From NCBI GenBank assembly GCA_037969175.1, contig JBBKWX010000043.1, positions 1 through 17,546 on the forward strand: a stretch of 17,546 nucleotides of DNA, in the 5' to 3' direction. This document shows positions 13,812 to 17,546 of the stretch, piece after piece. Position numbers and translations under genes: made by a program. The notes beneath the pieces were generated by a model. The model was not told where the DNA came from. It ran no database searches and worked only from the letters and a program-made list of their open reading frames with translations. The DNA is from JBBKWX01 sp037969175. Its GTDB lineage: Bacteria > Bacteroidota > Bacteroidia > AKYH767-A > JBBKVM01. Numbering within the stretch: position 1 is the stretch's first letter; every line of letters begins with the position of its first letter.

Positions 13812-15146
13812 ATGAAACACATTTATCCTTTAATAGTACTATTATTCTTTAGCACTACTACTTTTTCTCAAGCAACAGGTGATCTTTTTCGAATTTTGAG
13901 CGATGAATATAGTGCGCTGACCGTGCGAAATGATCTGATGCTGCATGCTAAAAAAGAGATGCTGGTTTGCACCTACATCATTGAAGACGACAAGATTGGC
14001 TATCACAACCTCAAATTGATTACTGATGCAGCACAAAGAGGGGTTCAAGTTAAAATGATATTGGATGGGTTTGGAAAAGATGTCCCCATAAAGATGCTCT
14101 TATATATAAAAGACCAGGGTGTGCAGATCAAAATTTATAACAAGAAAAACTGGAAAAGGCCCTTCATGATCTATCGTCGGCTGCATGGTAAGATGCTTGT
14201 CGTGGACGACCAATACTGCTTGATTGGAGGACGCAATCTAAATGAACAGTATTACCGCATGGACTCGGTCAGTAATTTTATGGACCGTGAGGTACTTATA
14301 CGCAGCGAAAAGACTGCCCAGGAAGCCCGTCAGCACTTCAATGAAATGTGGGAACACGAGGTACTCTGCACGGATCTGAAAGGCACCTTCAACCCTGCCG
14401 ACCGCAAACAATATCAGCTTCTCCTGGATTCTTCATCGCTCGCCATAAAAAGCCAAATACCGATGCTGCGAAAAGTCCAAGGAGAAGACAGGGTCAGTCT
14501 TTCGGATGTAGTGAAACCCACAGCCAATCAGGTAAAATTTGTCTATCCGAGTTTCACAAAAATAAAAAATGGTCGCATCTCCCCTTCTAACTGCATTGAC
14601 CGCCGCGTCACGGATACATTGCAGGCACTGGTAGCCTCAGCCGATAGTTCAGTGGAATTAGAGACCCCTTATTTCCTACTGACACGCAGCTGGATTAAAT
14701 GCCTGAAGAAGGCGCAAGAAAAAGGTGTCCACATCCGGGTCATCACAAATTCCATCACTTCCACCGATGTGCCTCTAATACAAGCCATTTATGCCAACCG
14801 GCGAAGCCGATACCAACGCACAGGCATTCAGCTATACGAATACTGTGGTGATCGCACGGTACATTATAAAACGTTGACCATCGACAAACAAGTCGTGATG
14901 ATCGGTAGCTACAACATGGATAAAAGCTCCGCAAAATATAATACGGAAGTTGCAGGCTGGGTAAAGGATCCACTTCTGGCACTTCACCAGCAAAAACTGT
15001 TTGAAAAATATCTTTTACTTTGTATACCACCCGGAGGAGAATGCCCTACTTCCTTGTCTGTTCTGAACGAAGAGCAAAAAAAGCGAATAAGAAAAGTAAA
15101 CTTGCTGCGCTTTACATTAGCGCCTTTGATTGGGCTAGTGTTGTAG
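13812..15146 (+). CDS. Phospholipase D-like protein with two HKD motifs
   Basis: The protein is 444 residues from ATG 13812. An ATG at 13791 would add seven residues before the signal peptide MKHIYPLIVLLFFSTTTFSQ. Two HxKx4D motifs are intact: H125 (LHGKMLVVDD, followed by GGRNLNEQYY) and H351 (VHYKTLTID, followed by IGSYNMDKSS). Both halves of the PLD active site are thus present, as in cardiolipin synthase-like enzymes and phosphodiesterases. The substrate cannot be read from sequence. A signal peptide implies action outside the cytoplasm. The end (RKVNLLRFTLAPLIGLVL) looks like a membrane helix cut short, just before the IS relic, so the C-terminus may be truncated. Confidence 0.88.
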   Translation: MKHIYPLIVLLFFSTTTFSQATGDLFRILSDEYSALTVRNDLMLHAKKEMLVCTYIIEDDKIGYHNLKLITDAAQRGVQVKMILDGFGKDVPIKMLLYIKDQGVQIKIYNKKNWKRPFMIYRRLHGKMLVVDDQYCLIGGRNLNEQYYRMDSVSNFMDREVLIRSEKTAQEARQHFNEMWEHEVLCTDLKGTFNPADRKQYQLLLDSSSLAIKSQIPMLRKVQGEDRVSLSDVVKPTANQVKFVYPSFTKIKNGRISPSNCIDRRVTDTLQALVASADSSVELETPYFLLTRSWIKCLKKAQEKGVHIRVITNSITSTDVPLIQAIYANRRSRYQRTGIQLYEYCGDRTVHYKTLTIDKQVVMIGSYNMDKSSAKYNTEVAGWVKDPLLALHQQKLFEKYLLLCIPPGGECPTSLSVLNEEQKKRIRKVNLLRFTLAPLIGLVL

Positions 15147-15229
15147 ATTTTTCAAATTGTTGGAATAATATCATTTGCATATCAATGTTCTTAATCTTAG
15201 TGTGTGCATACATGCAACGACATGAATCG

Positions 15230-15715
15230 GACGGAAAGATTTGCTGAAGTTGTATGTGTACGGGTATCTGAATGGCTTCGCTCAAGTCGTGTATTGGAAA
15301 AAGCGAACGCGCACCTTATATAGAATAAAATTAAATTAACATAGATACTAATCCTCAAACTTACAAGAAGCGCCAGGCAATAGTAGAGCATCCTTATGGA
15401 GTAGTTAAAAGACAATGGGGGATTAATTATATCATGACAAAAAAAGAAAAAAGAGAGCGAGTTCAAATGTTGGATCTATGTTTATCGCATACAATCTACT
15501 AAGGATCATGAATCTTTAAGATCGGATCTGATTAAAAATTCTTGAAAGAACTTGGTCTTTTATTTTTCAATTTAACGATTATGCTAACAGCAATATGCTT
15601 CAACTTGCCGAATCCATTTTTTCAAAACCGGTAATCCAACTCCAAAACTAAGCCTTGGCGTATCGCTTTAAACTGACTTATATTTGGTTATGAAAAGGAG
15701 TTTTTAGACAGACTG
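15230..15715 (+). mobile_element. Relic of an IS1182-family element, copy 1
   Basis: Disjointed transposase pieces: KDLLKLYVYGYLNG (from 15235) then, after a one-base deletion relative to the other copy, a wrong frame; VEHPYGVVKRQWGINYIMTK (from about 15384); and MFIAYNLLRIMNL in another frame. The right end, TTTTTAGACAGACTG (15701-15715), matches the right end of the element at 17257, and the last ~220 bp of both are alike. The left end is lost. The remainder of 15147-15229 shows nothing recognisable. Confidence 0.8.
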
Positions 15716-15727
15716 ACGTTATACGCA
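15716..15727 (+). repeat. attC-like right half-site (site 11)
   Basis: ACGTTATACGCA directly follows the IS end. GTTATACGCA (15718-15727) is the exact complement of TGCGTATAAC (16526-16535), the left arm of site 12. Confidence 0.5.
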
Positions 15728-15858
15728 ACTAATGGGAACACTGCTAACCCGACCAGTTGTACAAAAAATGAACAGTAAAAACAATACCTTAGCCCCATGA
15801 ACTATTACCCAATTTTTAAGAGCAGACACAAAAATTCAACAAGCAAAAAAAATAACCA

Positions 15859-16419
15859 ATGAAAATCTATGTGAAAAATATGGCTTGTGAAAGTTGCAAA
15901 GCGTTTGTTAAGGATGCTTTAGAGGAACTTGACATATCTCCAGTGAAAGTAGAGTTGGGGGAAATTGAAACTAAAGAAGATATTTCTGATGACCAAAAGA
16001 AAAAGCTGAATATCAAAATAAAAGAAGTTGGTTTAGAGTTGTTAGAAAAAAAGCAAGGAGTGTTAATTGATAAAATCAAAAAAGTCATAATTGATAATGT
16101 TTACAAATCAGATGAGAAACCAAATACTAAGTTCTCTCTTTTGTTAAGCGAAGAATTAAATCTAAGTTATAAATACTTAGCTAATTTCTTTTCGGAAGTT
16201 GAAGCCACTACCATAGAACAATACATAATTGCATTGAAAATTGAACGGATAAAGGAGTTAATTATATTTGGAGAACATAGCTTCTCGGAAATTGCTCACA
16301 AACTACATTACAGCAGTGTTGCACATTTATCATCGCAGTTTAAAAAGATTACAGGGTTAACTCCATCACATTTTAAAGCATTAAAAGAAAAAAGAAGAAT
16401 CACTATTCAAAACATTTGA
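15859..16419 (+). CDS. HMA-like/AraC-family regulator
   Basis: The protein is 186 residues. Residues 1-~65 form a heavy-metal-associated-like fold with CxxC at C10-C13 (NMACESCKAF). A linker follows. Residues ~100-180 are an AraC-type DNA-binding domain, shortened at its first helix-turn-helix but with a clear second one (FSEIAHKLHYSSVAHLSSQFKKITGLTPSHFK). Proteins of this architecture are common in Bacteroidota and often sit near metal transport genes; copper or a similar soft metal is a plausible ligand, by inference from CxxC. No transporter gene is next to it. It fills the unit between half-site 11 and site 12. Confidence 0.87.
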   Translation: MKIYVKNMACESCKAFVKDALEELDISPVKVELGEIETKEDISDDQKKKLNIKIKEVGLELLEKKQGVLIDKIKKVIIDNVYKSDEKPNTKFSLLLSEELNLSYKYLANFFSEVEATTIEQYIIALKIERIKELIIFGEHSFSEIAHKLHYSSVAHLSSQFKKITGLTPSHFKALKEKRRITIQNI

Positions 16420-16525
16420 GTGCTTATGCAACTGATACGATATAACAAGTAAACGAATCTCTAACAAGGCACCATCTCATAAAGTGTGTAAGTAGAGAAG
16501 TTGTGCTCCGAACGAACAGCTTGGC

Positions 16526-16657
16526 TGCGTATAACAAGGGCTTAAAAGAAATGGTGGGTGAAGTGGTTAATCAAACATTTGTGCATCAAATAAACAGTCA
16601 TAAAGGGTTAACAGTTCTGCGCTCCGAAAACCCCACATTTGACAAGCAGCGAGACGT
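16526..16657 (+). repeat. attC-like palindrome, site 12, interrupted by an IS relic
   Basis: The left half ATAACAAGGGCTTAAAAGAA with ATGG-GGGTGAAGTGGTTAATC is almost the same as site 2 (2082-2125). The right arm (ACCCCACATTTGACAAGCAGCGAGACGT) is divergent and stops at 16657, where the inverted repeat of the IS relic begins. A CCGTTGG follows the other IS end at 17258, possibly the missing R' end. Confidence 0.6.
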
Positions 16658-17257
16658 CAAACTGTCTAAAAACTCATTGCCTTTTGTTGATTACTCTTGA
16701 TAATTTAATTTGATATATCGAGCATGGTTTTTTAGCTCTAATCATGCAATGTATACAGGGAAAAAATCGATCTCAAAGCATACGCTTTCCTGTGGTTTTG
16801 GATCAGATTGTTGAACAAGATAACCAAGTACGCATCATTGCTCTTTTTGTTGAAAGCATCAACCTTTCGGATTTAAATTTTTTTATCAAAACCTCAATCG
16901 AAGGACGGCCTGTTTATCATCCAAAAGATTTGCTGAAGCTTTATGTGTATGGGTATCTGAATAGCATACTCTCAAATCGTGTATTGGAAAAAGCGAGCAA
17001 GTTCGGATGTTGGATTTATGTTTATCGCATACAACCTGAGAAGGATCATGAATCTTTTAGGACAGGATCTGTTTAAAAAGTTCTTGAAGGAACTTGCTCT
17101 TTTATTTTTCAATATAACGATCATCCTTAAAGCAATATGCTTCAACATGCCGAATACATTTTTTAAAAACCGGTAATCCAACACCAAAACAATATACTGG
17201 TTAATCGTCTTAAATTGGCTTATATTTGGTTATGAAACGGATTTTTTAGACAGACTG
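16658..17257 (+). mobile_element. Internally deleted IS1182-family element, copy 2 (~600 bp)
   Basis: The terminal inverted repeats are visible: CAAACTGTCTAAAAACTC at the left (16658-16675) and the complement of GATTTTTTAGACAGACTG at the right (17240-17257), differing at few positions. Inside are only the two ends of a transposase gene. The left flank ends in GACGT and the right flank starts CCGTT; no clear target duplication is seen. The element cannot move by itself. Confidence 0.8.
16744..17176 (+). pseudogene. IS1182-family transposase, central part deleted
   Basis: The N-terminal part (from 16744) reads IRFPVVLDQIVEQDNQVRII, GRPVYHPKDLLKLYVYGYLN and SNRVLEKAS, the usual start of IS1182-family transposases. 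At about 17000 it joins, out of frame, the C-terminal part DVGFMFIAYNLRRIMNLLGQ (17009-17176). The catalytic centre is missing. The junction lies at a short GCGAG that also occurs before the C-terminal part in copy 1 (15453-15461), suggesting deletion through microhomology. Confidence 0.82.
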
Positions 17258-17320
17258 CCGTTGGATGTAATTTTTCTAAAGCTGTATAAAAAAGAAATAT
17301 TTAATTAAAATGCTCCTAGG

Positions 17321-17546
17321 ATGAGAATGATACTTTTGATGTTAGTAATTATTGTAGCTGGATGTGAAAATAGCGATACAAAAAGCGAATCCATAAAGGC
17401 TGATACTTTAGAAAACACAGCGGACTTAAATCAAGCAATAAATGGAACAAATCAAGAGCCCGTAATATCGATATCTAAAACTTATTCTAATAAACGCTTC
17501 AAGGACGTATCAGTGGAACGCTTAAGGGAAAATAAATTCCGAGTAA
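17321..17546 (+). CDS. Lipoprotein, partial at the window edge
   Basis: 75 codons are visible and the frame runs off the right edge. A short signal peptide (MRMILLMLVIIVAGC) ends in a lipobox with the lipidated cysteine at residue 15, followed by a Ser/Thr/Asp/Glu-rich linker. The last part (FKDVSVERLRENKFRV) recalls the beginning of a Gmad2-type immunoglobulin-like domain, but too little is visible to be sure. It is the first gene after the CCGTTGG at 17258 and may be the next cassette. A-rich sequence precedes the ATG. Confidence 0.6.
   Translation, partial: MRMILLMLVIIVAGCENSDTKSESIKADTLENTADLNQAINGTNQEPVISISKTYSNKRFKDVSVERLRENKFRV

Noticed and set aside
13842..15030. Frames at 13842-14048, 14348-14590 and 14755-15030 in the phospholipase D-like gene
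   Set aside because: They are shadows of a gene with both HKD motifs intact.
16440..16480. A further palindrome starting at ATATAACAAG or CTCTAACAAGGC
   Set aside because: The left-arm core is present, but no convincing complementary right arm with GTTA was found before site 12.
16503..16700. 65-codon frame across site 12
   Set aside because: It lies over the palindrome and the IS inverted repeat and has no protein-like features.

Overview
The window (about 36% GC by eye) is from a member of the Bacteroidota. Three predicted secreted proteins end in type IX secretion (T9SS) sorting domains. One lipoprotein has the acidic export signal typical of Bacteroidota (CSKDDDD). Gene starts have A-rich leaders rather than strong Shine-Dalgarno sequences. 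There are no rRNA or tRNA genes, no CRISPR array and no recognisable integrase.

The main feature is a run of single-gene or gene-free units separated by long imperfect palindromes of about 90-140 bp. These start with TAACA and end with CGTTA, like integron attC sites. Complete or nearly complete sites lie at 283-417, 2078-2211, 3924-4021, 4936-5073, 5715-5856, 10609-10742, 11264-11354 and 12305-12440. Damaged or half sites lie at 2634-2735, 11660-11707, 13541-13676, 15716-15727 and 16526-16657. In most units the bases just after GTTA at the left boundary are the exact reverse complement of the bases just before TAAC at the right boundary. These matches run 7-13 nt and are longer than those between the two arms of a single site. 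This is what is expected if each unit was once a circle closed at its own site, as integron gene cassettes are. I read the window as a cassette array without a visible integrase, partly degraded.

Layout: partial unknown gene; seven-bladed RCC1-like T9SS protein; gene-free unit (dispersed repeat copy 1); DUF4160/DUF2442 pair on the minus strand; repeat copy 2; second T9SS protein; higBA toxin-antitoxin; a 4.7 kb block with an M36 metallopeptidase (minus strand), a broken MBL-fold remnant, a YHYH lipoprotein and a membrane-anchored partner; a DUF6933-like gene; repeat copy 3; a GAF-domain protein; DUF1206 membrane protein; phospholipase-D-like protein; an IS1182-family relic; an HMA-AraC regulator; a second, internally deleted IS1182-family relic lying at a palindrome boundary; and the start of a lipoprotein gene.

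The array carries surface and secreted proteins plus two toxin-antitoxin-type modules, a usual content of sedentary cassette arrays. The gene-free units form a repeat family of about 220-340 bp and are the most puzzling part. All family assignments are from reading the translations; no database search was possible.
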